Part shown: positions 24,478 through 33,560 of the stretch, in pieces
Layout of the letters: every line of letters starts with the position of its first letter
Position numbering within the stretch: the stretch's first letter is position 1
DNA from: Takakia lepidozioides
Lineage: Eukaryota; Streptophyta; Takakiopsida; Takakiales; Takakiaceae
Length of the DNA: 64,000 bases
Reading direction: 5' to 3'
Assembly (NCBI GenBank): GCA_030704615.1
Contig: CM060732.1
Coordinates: forward strand, 36,003,053-36,067,052
Made by a program: the position numbers and the translations under genes
Notes under the pieces: generated by a model
Seen by the model: only the letters and a program-made list of their open reading frames with translations
Database searches by the model: none
Told to the model about the DNA's origin: nothing

Positions 24478-25578
24478 CTTTTGCAGATTCCCGAGTCCTG
24501 GCTACTCCGTGTCTGCCTCTACGCTCTTGGCTCTTGTGTATGCATCTAGCTACCATTCGTCTTTTCGTCTTTTGCCATCTCTCTCAATGGAAGCTGCCTC
24601 AGCAACTTCTGTACTGCATTAATGGCGATAGTCTCAGTCCTTGTGGGAGCAGCCTGGTGAGTGCTGCTGCCCCGCCAGGAGAGCAGAATTGCTCCATCCT
24701 CCATCACCACACTCACATCTCTCCACCGTTGTGCTTGCTGTCCGTCCCTGTCTGTGTGTCTGTCTGTCCATCGCCAAGATGATGCACCGAGGTCCAGTAA
24801 TAAGTAAACGCAGAGTGCGTGACTAGTACATTAGTAAAGACACGACAAGATCGTCCAAAGGTCACCAAGGAGCGCGAGCTATGCCACATGGCCTGGTCCT
24901 GCACTAACTTTTGGACGGACGGTGGACAAGGGATTTTTTTCTTCAATTTTAAATGAGGCGCGAGTGGCACCTTGGGAGGGGAAGATCATGATGGTGTGGC
25001 TATAGGAGACTCGGAAAAGAGTGGCTACAGAGTTTGAGTCTGGTGGCTGGATTATGCGACACCATCCATTTTGGTTGTAGACACAAGCTGGTGAATGGAA
25101 ATCCATAAGCAGTGACTCGTTCAGGCTACGGTTGAATTGTTGATGGGCGTAATTTGGCAACATACAAATGCAGTATTGGCAGCACCATTGAAGCGCAAAA
25201 CTTTGAGAGTCACAACACAAAGACAATTGACAGGAGTGTCATGCACCTAAGCATCGTGCCACAACATACATCGTTGTCCACCATACATTCTAAGCACACA
25301 ATCCTAGAAAGCTATGTCACAATCGCCCCCCTAGCTGGTGACTAGGTCCCTCTAACACCGGATAGCTGACAAGTATCCATCTCAATAAAATCATCGCTTG
25401 GTCTTCAATCGCACATGTCCCAGTATCTAAAGTCAATAGATTAAGAGGCCGGGTGCAAAAGTAGCCCCATCGTTACTCGCCTTCCTGCAATCCATGATCT
25501 TCAATTAAGTATCCATGGCGTTAAGCTCCCATCAACTAGACCTTGGATCACTTGTCAATTCCACCATTGTCATGCCCA

Positions 25579-26013
25579 CTACCTATGTCCAAGGCATCGT
25601 GGACACAACCATTCTCCACTAGGAACCTCCTCAAGTAGCGGTGTCAAGCATCTCATGTGCCACCCCCTTGAGCATTTGTCACACGCCAACATGGTCGCGG
25701 CACCACCAGCATGCCCACATAGGATGCAACGCAACCCTGCAGGTACCACTGCAAGGTTGGGATCTATCCTCCCATCCACATGTGGAAGGTGACATGGCGC
25801 ACAATTGCGCACATGGTCCTTCCATACCATGCCATCACGACCCTCCAGAATCAACACTCCTGAAGGTAACACCTCCCGAACCCTTAGAATCACACGCCCT
25901 GCTGTGACATCCAAAGTTGTAGGCGCTGTCTGCTGCAGATACACATAGTCCCCATGGTGGAAACGCCGAACACCTGGCCGATATCCCCCTCCACGTATAG
26001 TGGCGTACCTCAA
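25579..26013 (-). pseudogene. Integrase C-terminal region with PHD finger (DNMT-gypsy family)
   Basis: 144 codons. Residues 1-75 look like the SH3-like basic tail of a Ty3/gypsy integrase (FHHGDYVYLQQ, then LEGRDGMVWKDHVRNCAPCH). Residues 96-140 form a perfect C4HC3 PHD finger: C96, C99, C111, C114, H119, C122, C137, C140, with the aromatic GWH before the histidine and EWLC before the last pair. PHD fingers usually bind histone H3 tails. It occupies the place where chromoviruses carry a chromodomain. The frame stops four residues after the finger, so this looks like the natural C-terminus. The join to the integrase core at 26104 is frameshifted. Confidence 0.82.
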
Positions 26014-26103
26014 TGTGTCTCGGTGTTAGTCAATAGCAAGGTTATCAAAAGCCATAGGCATGACTCTCTTGAACAACTCTGCCCGCTGGGCACATGCTTA
26101 TGT

Positions 26104-26870
26104 TCACACATCCGGATCATCAAGGTTGAAAACCACTTCAGTCTCCCTGCGAATAGATGCAGGCAAATCTAGCTCTCGGCCAAAGAGAAGGAAATAAGGC
26201 GAGAATGAGGCAAGTGATGCTTGTTTGCTAAACCTGTAGCCCATGGCCAACCAAGGTAGCTGAAGGTCCCAATCTCCTAAGTGTCCCTTCTGCAAGCCAT
26301 ACTTGCGCAAGCCTCGCTTGACTGTTTATACAACCCTCTCTGCCAGGCCATCAGCCTCGGGATGATCCCGAGAAGTAGTGCGGTGATCTATCAAGGCTTG
26401 CTCACACAAAGCCTGAAACTCCCCCAAAAACTCTCTCCCCTGGTCCGTGAGTATCTCGGCTGGAGCACCAAATTGGCTAAGCACTCGATCTAAGAATGCA
26501 TACGCAACCCCCTCACTTGCCTTGTCAGACAATGCCACCAGTTCAATCCACTTGGAGAAATGTTCCACCATCACCAGCATATACTTGTTATGGCGAATCG
26601 TTAGTGGCAATGGGCTACGAAGTCAAGACTCCAACGATAGCCCAAACCCATAATGGGTAAAGGATGCAATTGTGGAGTAGGTGCATTGAAAGAAGCTCGC
26701 ACTCTATCACACACCATGCACATTGCCACTAACTGTTGCACATCCGTGTGCATGCCCGCCACCAGTACTGTCCTTGCAGCAAACTATGAGTGCGTCGCAT
26801 CCCAAAATGTCCCAACTCCTCATGGGCATGGCGTACCAATCGCGCTCGTTGTGTTGGATGAGGCACAATC
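26104..26870 (-). pseudogene. Integrase zinc-binding and catalytic core (DNMT-gypsy family)
   Basis: The minus strand carries, in several frames, an HHCC-like region (about 26870-26640, partner text GHFGMRRTHSLLQGQYWW) and the core (26610-26326) with VEHFSKWIELVALSD, ILTDQGREFLGEF and TSRDHPEADGLAERV. The third piece (26310-26104) reads LPWLAMGYRFSKQASLASFS and YFLLFGRELDLP. The DQG aspartate and the glycine-rich DGLAER segment are visible. The last catalytic glutamate is in HPEADG. Stops separate the pieces. Confidence 0.8.
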
Positions 26871-26879
26871 CTCACTCGT

Positions 26880-28562
26880 TCATCCTCCCATACTCGGAGT
26901 AGGTGAGTCCCCTCTCACTTGAACCTCTTTGGCTCGTTGTAGGATCTGATCTCTCTCCTTAGCAGTCACACTGGCTGTTGTCTCTCTAATACAAAGGTAG
27001 GCCAACACTGCTACATCTTCATACACATCCTTAGCACCACTAAGCTCCTCACTGATCTCCGGATCATCATGCACACCATCTCCATGACCAATGCTATGGG
27101 ATGGACCAGCTTGAACTCCCATTGCTAGGATGCACAAAAAGGCAGATGCATGCCATCCTGGCACCATCTCCTCATCCGTCTTACCATGCCACCGAGCTCC
27201 AGTATCATCATGCTCACTCGTGCATGGATTACGACTCAATCCATCTGCATCTCGATTGACAATACCGGCTCGATGCACCACCTGAAAGTCGTATTCTTGA
27301 AGCATAAGTGCCCACCATGCAAGCTTCCCTGTAAGCTTGTCTGACTCCATCAACCACTTCAATGGTTGGTGATCCGTGACAAGGGTGATGAGATTGCCAT
27401 AGAGGTAGCATCTGAAATGTGCCACTGTCCATACCGCAGTTAGACACTCCCCTTCATAGGAACTATACTTCGCCTCGGCATCATTGTTTGAGCGGCTAGC
27501 ATATGCCACTACGGACTCTCTTCCCTCATCATCCATTTGTGTGAGCACTGCTCCAATCCCCAACATACTCCAATCCGTATGTAGCTGGAAATGCCGCCTC
27601 AGAATAGGTGCAGAAGTCAATCGAGCCTTGAGTTCCTCAAAGGCTTCCTCCTGCTCCTCCTCCCACTGCCACTCCTGACCCACCTTAGTCAACTTAGTAA
27701 GAGCCTTTGCAATGCTGCTAAATCCCTTGACAAACCGTCGATAGTAGTTTATCAACCCCATGAAAGCACAAACTCTGCTAACATCTATGGGGCGTGGAAT
27801 GCGTGCAATGGCCTCCACCTTCGTCTTTTGAACACCCAATCCTCTAGGGTATATCATGTGGCCTAGATACTCAATCTGGTTGTGGAAGAACTTGCACTTC
27901 CCAGGGTGCAATTTCAACCCATGCGCTCTCAAGTGCTCAAACACCACCTGAAGGTGTCTCTCATGCTCCTCAACCATAGCACTAAAGACGATGATGTCAT
28001 CAATGTAACACCGGGCAAAGTCTAGCCCCGCGAGAATCCTATCCATAACCCTCTGAAACTCTGCAGGAGCATTCTTCAACCCAAACGATAGGAAGCGCCA
28101 TTGGTACAAGCAATCCTTCTCATGTTGGTCAATCCCCCAGAATGTCGTCTTTTGCTTGTCAGCCTCTTTGATTGACAACTGGTGGTAACCGGATCGCAAG
28201 TCCAATGTGCTAAACACCTTCGCATGCCCAATGGCATCAAAGATTTCCTCTGGAGTTGGCATGGCATATCTATCGGACTTAGTCTGACGGTTCACAGGAC
28301 GATAGTCCCCACACATACTTCTTTCTGTCCAATTGCCATATATATCCTTCTTAGCTGGCAACACCGTTGTCGAGGCATACTCCCCACCTGACAACTCCAC
28401 CAATCCAGCTTCGAACAACTCCATAGTCCGTGACTGGATCAATGACCTCTCCATGTCATTATACCGGTAGGGCCTTCGAAAGATTGGCGTGTCACTTTCC
28501 AAATCAATACGAATCTCCTGACCCTTCAAACTCCCCAAATCTTCAAACCGAAGGCAAAACAA
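26880..28562 (-). CDS. Ty3/gypsy reverse transcriptase and RNase H (DNMT-gypsy family)
   Basis: 560 codons open. [72 protein letters not shown], and the catalytic CYIDDIIVFS. A linker LGHMIYPRGLGVQKTK follows. RNase H: FQLHTDWSMLGIGAVL, YEGECLTAVW, LVTDHQPLKWLM and VVHRAGIVNRDADGLSR. These cover the D-E-D residues. A spacer of about 110 residues without a known domain leads to the integrase. The frame opens inside pol, so it is part of a longer polyprotein. Upstream stops (near 28560-28705) cut it from the methyltransferase. Confidence 0.9.
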   Translation of the reverse strand: MFCLRFEDLGSLKGQEIRIDLESDTPIFRRPYRYNDMERSLIQSRTMELFEAGLVELSGGEYASTTVLPAKKDIYGNWTERSMCGDYRPVNRQTKSDRYAMPTPEEIFDAIGHAKVFSTLDLRSGYHQLSIKEADKQKTTFWGIDQHEKDCLYQWRFLSFGLKNAPAEFQRVMDRILAGLDFARCYIDDIIVFSAMVEEHERHLQVVFEHLRAHGLKLHPGKCKFFHNQIEYLGHMIYPRGLGVQKTKVEAIARIPRPIDVSRVCAFMGLINYYRRFVKGFSSIAKALTKLTKVGQEWQWEEEQEEAFEELKARLTSAPILRRHFQLHTDWSMLGIGAVLTQMDDEGRESVVAYASRSNNDAEAKYSSYEGECLTAVWTVAHFRCYLYGNLITLVTDHQPLKWLMESDKLTGKLAWWALMLQEYDFQVVHRAGIVNRDADGLSRNPCTSEHDDTGARWHGKTDEEMVPGWHASAFLCILAMGVQAGPSHSIGHGDGVHDDPEISEELSGAKDVYEDVAVLAYLCIRETTASVTAKERDQILQRAKEVQVRGDSPTPSMGG

Positions 28563-28705
28563 TTTCTATAAGCCCTTAGAAATCGCTGGATCCTCCGTCT
28601 CTCTCCTCCGGTGACTATAGGTCCAACATATGGTTCCCAATTGTCCTTAGTGACTACAACCTTGGGTACATCAGGCTTGGGGGTAGGAGACGAATCCTTT
28701 GAATG

Positions 28706-29240
28706 TTAGATATCAACCTCTTGGGCCTTGTCCGCCCAATCTGACTGTGGCGTAGCCTCCACTGGCTCTGCCATAATCACCTTGAGAACAACCTCTGGGG
28801 AAGAAACATTCTCAACCTCTTCAAAAACATTGGTCATCTTGGCATCCAACGGATCCTCAGTGTATGGCTCTCCCCACTCCTCATATTGCTGCTTGAGAGA
28901 TCCAAGGACTCTCTCTTTCCGCATCTCATCCCACATCTGCCATGGATGTTTGCACCCCATGATCATGTGTTCGCCCCCACTCACTGCCTCAACCGTCCCG
29001 ATTGGCAGAGGGGATACAATACCAAATGGGAGTGCAGAAGTAGCCACCACTGTCTGCAACCTCCGTTGCTCAGCCACGCACAAGCCAATGACCCATGTCA
29101 AGCAATTTAGATCCATTGCTTGACCCAACACATGTCGGCATGATGCCTCTGACAAAGCTGGTACAGCTGTAGTGCCCGTGGCAAATCCCATTGCCCGCTC
29201 TCGCTCATCTGCATTGGGCTCCACCAATCTTAGAGCATGC
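28706..29240 (-). pseudogene. DNA methyltransferase C-terminus (motifs IX-X), DNMT-gypsy copy 1
   Basis: Minus strand, directly upstream of the RT frame. It reads VEPNADERERAMGFATGTT (the E-x-R-x-MGF of C5 methyltransferase motif IX/TRD edge), then RHVLGQAMDLNCLTWVIGL, which is motif X (LG-x-A-x-D-x-N). Copy A (42.77-42.92 kb) has the same text preceded by the catalytic motifs, which identifies this piece. Here the domain is cut at 29240, where unrelated sequence begins. A linker with VLGSLKQQYEEWGEPYTED and an acidic tail follow, ending in TAA where the related frame suggests CAA. Confidence 0.75.
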
Positions 29241-29418
29241 TGTCGGTGGTGAGGCTGGGGTGATGACCAGTCAGACCATCATTGTTTCTCTTATGGTGAG
29301 GCTGGGTTGATGACCAGCAGACCATATGAGTGCTTGCAGTGGATGTAGGTGCAGGTTTATGTTACGAACCTAGTAGTCTAAGCCATAAGCTGCAACAGGT
29401 TCTCTACCCGGTTACCTT

Positions 29419-30490
29419 GTGGAAAGGGGGATTAGAGACAGGTTTACAATAGGTGTGGTTGTGAGTTTTCATCATGGAGGTGCCACAGTTGCTGAGGAGA
29501 GTGCCGGTACGAGCACCAGCGATACTAGTGGGTATACAAGACGAGGTGTGCGGTTTAGGCCACCTTCAACTTCAGTGTCTTCTAAGGAAGGTTCAGACTC
29601 AAAGTTAGGAGGATTCTCGCCGAGGGTGCAAGCCATTTCCGTGCCATTGTTGTGGGATACGATGGAGGAAATGTATGGAGCTACCAAGGGGCCACGTAGG
29701 TACTCTGGAGGTGTGGGCACCATCGAGCTTGATGACTTCATACAAGAGTTTGACAGTTGGTGTGATTTGCAGCAAATGCGCAATCCACAACTGTTTACGC
29801 CCTTTATGGCGTGGAAGGGGCTGTTTCAGCACCTTGAGGGGCCGCCCATAGATGACTACCATGAGTTTAGGCGGGGACATGAGGTGGAGATTGAGGAATG
29901 GCGGAAGTATTGGTCACCTGACTATGTCTCCATCATTAGAGGCACAAATGCAGTGGTGACACCGGTAGCTACACCGGCAGCTTCTGCAAGCAGCAGTGGG
30001 ACGTCAAGTGGAACATGAGCTAGGAAGTCCACCCAAGCTCCTGCTGCAGCACCAACACCCGTGCCTGCCTTTAACCCAGTTGTGGAGTTCTTCGAGGAGT
30101 TAAGGAGAAACTACCAAGGGATATGGACGGAGAAATTGCGGAGTTTGCAAGAGTTCCAACGAAAGCCTGCCGAGAGTTTGAGGGAGGCTTACACTCGCAT
30201 GAGACAATTCATAAATGTAACCCAAGGGGTTACGGAAGCTCAAGCATTCCAATTCTGGTATGGGATATTGGACAATGAGCTGAGGAGAAGAGTGCGGGAT
30301 GCAACTCTCCTACAAGTGGACCAACCCACCTTAACAAACGTTTTTGCTGGCAGAGCGGATAAAGCTCAATATGGTGGAGGAGCGAGTGGTCATGGTGGGA
30401 TTTGGTAAGGAGACACAATGAAGTGGGGCTCCTAGCCAACAACAACCACTACCCCAACGTGCTCAAGGCAACAAGGGGGTGCAGACAAAG
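29419..30490 (+). pseudogene. Gag, first part (DNMT-gypsy family), interrupted by a chromovirus
   Basis: The frame 29419-30408 encodes a retrotransposon gag domain (IELDDFIQEFDSWCDLQQM, FMAWKGLFQHLEGPP; later LREAYTRMRQFINVTQG and ILDNELRRRVRDATLLQVD). One TGA at 30016 breaks it where CGA would fit. A one-base shift near 30390-30405 and a second TGA at 30419 follow. At 30490 a complete gypsy element is inserted, and gag resumes at 37401. It lies head to head with the minus-strand pol at 25.6-29.24 kb. Confidence 0.82.
29461..29548 (+). repeat. 88-bp direct repeat, copy 1 (gag 5' end)
   Basis: GTGAGTTTTCATCATGGAGG through ATACAAGACGAGGT is repeated with one indel at 38837-38923. Here it leads in frame into the gag domain. 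Confidence 0.85.
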
Positions 30491-31217
30491 TGTCGCGGCC
30501 CTTTGCCTTGAGAGCAGGGGGGTCGGGACACATGAGGGGCTGCCCCTGTGGTGGGGGCAGCGGCAGCGATAGGTATGGGGGGCTGAAGCACCCTTAAGTG
30601 CCCAAGGCACCCAAGGAGGCGGAGGCGCTCACTAGGTGGAGCCCCGCACACCGGGTTGCGGTGGAGGTGGCTCCACAAGGGGTGGTGGTAGCTTAGTGGG
30701 ACTTAGTGGGGGGTGGCATAGGACTCACCATGGGGTGGAGACCTCGAGGTGGGAGTCGTGGGGAGTCTTGGGACTCATCACGGTCCATTGGGGCCGCGGT
30801 GAGTGGGCCAAGACTCACCGCGACTCACCACCGGGAGTCGAGGGTTTTCGTGGTGGTTCGCCATAAAATGGCATGGCTGGTTATGAAACCCCCGCGGACA
30901 GCTACAGAAGTATATATAGGGAGTAGTAACCCCGAGAACGGTGCAAGCCCGTTGGTGACCAAAAACTAGTGAGTAAGCGAGCGAGCCGGAAAGCGACCAA
31001 AGAGTGGGGAGCTGTTCCGGACTGCCATCTACCAAAGGGAATTCTCCTAGTCCCAAATAGGTGGAGGGTTTAGAGGGAAGCGGAAGGGGACCGTTATGTC
31101 CCGGTGAGCAGCCGAAACTCCAAGTTGGCCCGGCGGCCAGGTTGGGAGTCAGGCGCGCGCATCAAAAGCGAGTAACTATGACTTGAAGGGGAGTTTACCG
31201 AATTGAGGTGTGCGACA
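30491..31217 (+). repeat. 5' LTR of the chromovirus
   Basis: 727 bp with terminal TGTCGC/GCGACA. It contains the promoter TATA box at 30911-30918. Confidence 0.95.
30911..30918 (+). promoter_or_regulatory. LTR TATA box
   Basis: TATATATA, 306 bp before the LTR end. It is preserved in all three LTRs of the family in this window. Confidence 0.65.
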
Positions 31218-31219
31218 TT

Positions 31220-31232
31220 TGGTATCAGAGCT
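31220..31232 (+). other. Primer-binding site, initiator tRNA-Met
   Basis: TGGTATCAGAGCT, starting two bases after the LTR, is complementary to the 3' end of plant initiator tRNA-Met, the usual primer for Ty3/gypsy minus-strand synthesis. Confidence 0.9.
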
Positions 31233-31273
31233 TAGAGTTCAGTACGCGATCGTCCTTGGGATTGGCCTCATCA

Positions 31274-31584
31274 TGGGGTCGGGCAAGCCGAAGCGAAAGC
31301 GGAACGGCCCAAAAGATGATGATCCCGGTGAGCCCGATGGGGGCGACGTGTCACCGAGGCGACCGTTTGAGGAAGCGATTAATGTTTCCGAAAACGAGGC
31401 CGCTCAGGAGCGGGAGGAATCCGAGGAGTCGGAGCCCGAGGAATCTTTGAGAGCTCCGACAAACCAAGAGATGCCTCCCATGCCGGCAGCCTTTTGGGAA
31501 GGGTTGTTGGCGCAGTTTGGCGGGACGTTGAAAGACGTGTTGAAGGCGGCTAATGCCACTCCACCAAGGCAAAGTTTAAGGTGA
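31274..31584 (+). CDS. Gag N-terminal frame of the chromovirus
   Basis: 103 codons from ATG at 31274 (MGSGKPKRKRN, basic, then acidic EEATQEREE-like text) to TGA at 31582. It ends [19 protein letters not shown]. The main gag domain continues at once in the -1 frame, which overlaps this one at the stop. The joint reads CAA AGT TTA AGG TGA. The older copy at 6.2 kb has ACA AAT TTA AGG TGA, a canonical slippery heptamer, so ribosomal frameshifting is possible. A shared indel is the alternative. Confidence 0.6.
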
Positions 31585-32561
31585 AGCCTAAGGAACCCGG
31601 CACCTTCGAGGGCGTTCGAAACCGGAAGGCACTCAACACCTGGCTCCTGGAGCTAGAGCAGTACTTCCGGGCGGCCAAGTTGAGTGACGAGGATCGGGTG
31701 GAAGTGGCTCCCACCTATTTGAGGGGCTATGCTCAACAATGGTGGCAGAAACGCCTTCACGACCGAGGCCCAAGCCCGGAAACCTTGAACTGGAGTGAGT
31801 TCAAGGAATTGATGAAGAGACAGTTTGTGCCCCTCAACGCATCCTGGCTTGCCCGGGACAAGATGAGGAATTTGAAGCAAACAGATGACATTCGGGGGTA
31901 TGTCCAGGCTTTCAATGTGCTGTTGCTCGAAGTCGCGGACATGGCAGAACCAGAAATGGTCTTCAACTTTGTGGCGGGACTGGCCCCATGGGCTAGGCGG
32001 AAGTTGGAGGAGAAGCCACCCAAGACTTTGAACGAGGCAATTGAGAGAGCTGAATGTTTCTCGGATGTCCCTAGGGGTGAGAGACAAGGCCGTACGGAGC
32101 TGAACCACAAGAAGACCCGGCGGGAAGGTGACTCCTCCCGACCGGAAAAGAAGTGGGATAGGCCACGCGGCGAAAATGGCACGTGGAAATCGAAGGGAGG
32201 TCCTTCACACGTCAAGGCGGCACCCGGTGCTTCGAAAGGAAAAGCGGGTGGAGCGACTTATGGCGGACAGAAGGCGACCTTTGATGGAGTGTGTTTCAAT
32301 TGCGGGGAGCCCGGGCACATGGCCAAGAAGTGCACGAAGCCCCGGCAATTGAACATGACTCGGGCGACCACGGAGCTGTCGGAAGATACCATCAGTCGCT
32401 TGGTGGAAGCGGTGGTCGCCAGGACTTGCAAGGTAGGCAAATTTTCTTGTGAGTTGTATCAGGAAACTGGCGCCTTACGAAAAGGGAGTCAGTTATTGTT
32501 CGTGGAGGGGATAATATCCGGAACTAATGTGTCGTTGTTGGTGGTGGGCGGCCTCTATTGA
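31572..32561 (+). CDS. Gag main domain and zinc knuckle of the chromovirus
   Basis: Retrotransposon gag domain: [60 protein letters not shown] basic linker follows, then one CCHC knuckle [14 protein letters not shown] (C-2-C-4-H-4-C). The last residues, [17 protein letters not shown], are the start of the protease, which then breaks: the D-S/T-G triad is absent (VGGLY, stop). No ATG begins this frame. Translation would need frameshifting from 31274 or internal initiation. Confidence 0.85.
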   Translation, partial: KFKVKPKEPGTFEGVRNRKALNTWLLELEQYFRAAKLSDEDRVEVAPTYLRGYAQQWWQKRLHDRGPSPETLNWSEFKELMKRQFVPLNASWLARDKMRNLKQTDDIRGYVQAFNVLLLEVADMAEPEMVFNFVAGLAPWARRKLEEKPPKTLNEAIERAECFSDVPRGERQGRTELNHKKTRREGDSSRPEKKWDRPRGENGTWKSKGGPSHVKAAPGASKGKAGGATYGGQKATFDGVCFNCGEPGHMAKKCTKPRQLNMTRATTELSEDTISRLVEAVVARTCKVGKFSCELYQETGALRKGSQLLFVEGIISGTNVSLLVVGGLY

Positions 32562-33556
32562 GGTGTGCTCTGCCAAAGGAGAACCTCAGTTGGCGACAAG
32601 GTTGGCGTTTGATGTTCCTCTTCAACTGGGGAGTTGGGAGGGACGTGAGAACTTCACTATCTGCGAGATCGATGGAGTGGATCTCATTTTGGGAATGACC
32701 TTTTTGAGCAAATCCGGAGCGGTCATAGATGGCCGCAAGAGAGTAGTCACGCTGCCATGTGGGAATGGTGGCGAGGTTTTACGAGTGTCGGAAACGCCCA
32801 AATCCGTGGGAGGGCGAATAAACCTTCTATCAGCAAAGGAGTGGGCCGTGGAGGAGACACACGAGTCCCAGTTTTTGCTTTACATTAGAGAAGTGAAAGG
32901 AGAAGGCGATGGGGAGCCGAGCCCAGATTGGATCAAGGGGATTTTGGAGAAATACCAGGATGTGATGCCGGAGGATTTACCAAGCGGCTTGCCACCGCGA
33001 AGAGGAGTTGACCACAAAATTGAGGTGATACCGGGAACGGAACCGCCTGCCAAGGCGCCCTACCGGTTGAGCCACAAAGAGTTGGTCGAGCTGAAGACTC
33101 AGCTCAAAGATCTAATGTCAAAGGGGTACATCCGGCCGAGTAAGTCACCTTACGGAGCCCCGGTGCTATTTGCAGACAAGAAAGATGGGACGCTGCGGAT
33201 GTGTGTCGATTACAGGGCTCTGAATAAGGTGACTATCAAAAACCGGTACCCTTTGCCAAGGATCGACGACCTTTTCGATCGGTTGGCAGGAGCGAAGTAT
33301 TTCAGCCGGATCGACTTGCGCTCCGGCTATCACCAAATTCGGGTGGCGGAAGGAGATGAGGAGAAGACCGCGTGCAGGACAAGGTATGGTTCATATGAGT
33401 TCTTGGTGATGCCTTTTGGGCTCACCAATGCACCAGCGACATTTAGCACGCTGATGAACAGCCTTTTCCAGGAGTGGTTGGATGACTTTGTGATCGTGTA
33501 CATCGACGACATCTTGGTGTACTCGAAAACAAAGGAGGAGCACCTGGAGCACCTAA
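32562..33556 (+). pseudogene. Protease remnant and reverse transcriptase palm of the chromovirus
   Basis: Frame 1 resumes with [17 protein letters not shown] and [16 protein letters not shown], the second half of the gypsy protease. The segment with the catalytic aspartate is missing. RT follows: [70 protein letters not shown] and [12 protein letters not shown] (catalytic YIDD). At 33556 an A/G homopolymer (AAAAGGG) appears one base short, and the frame ends in nonsense at 33651. Confidence 0.88.
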
Positions 33557-33560
33557 AAGG

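Noticed and set aside
30463-31056. Several open frames of 70-110 codons inside the LTRs, on both strands
   Set aside because: The same frames recur in each LTR copy, are Pro/Gly/Arg-rich and overlap promoter sequence. They are composition artefacts of GC-rich LTRs.
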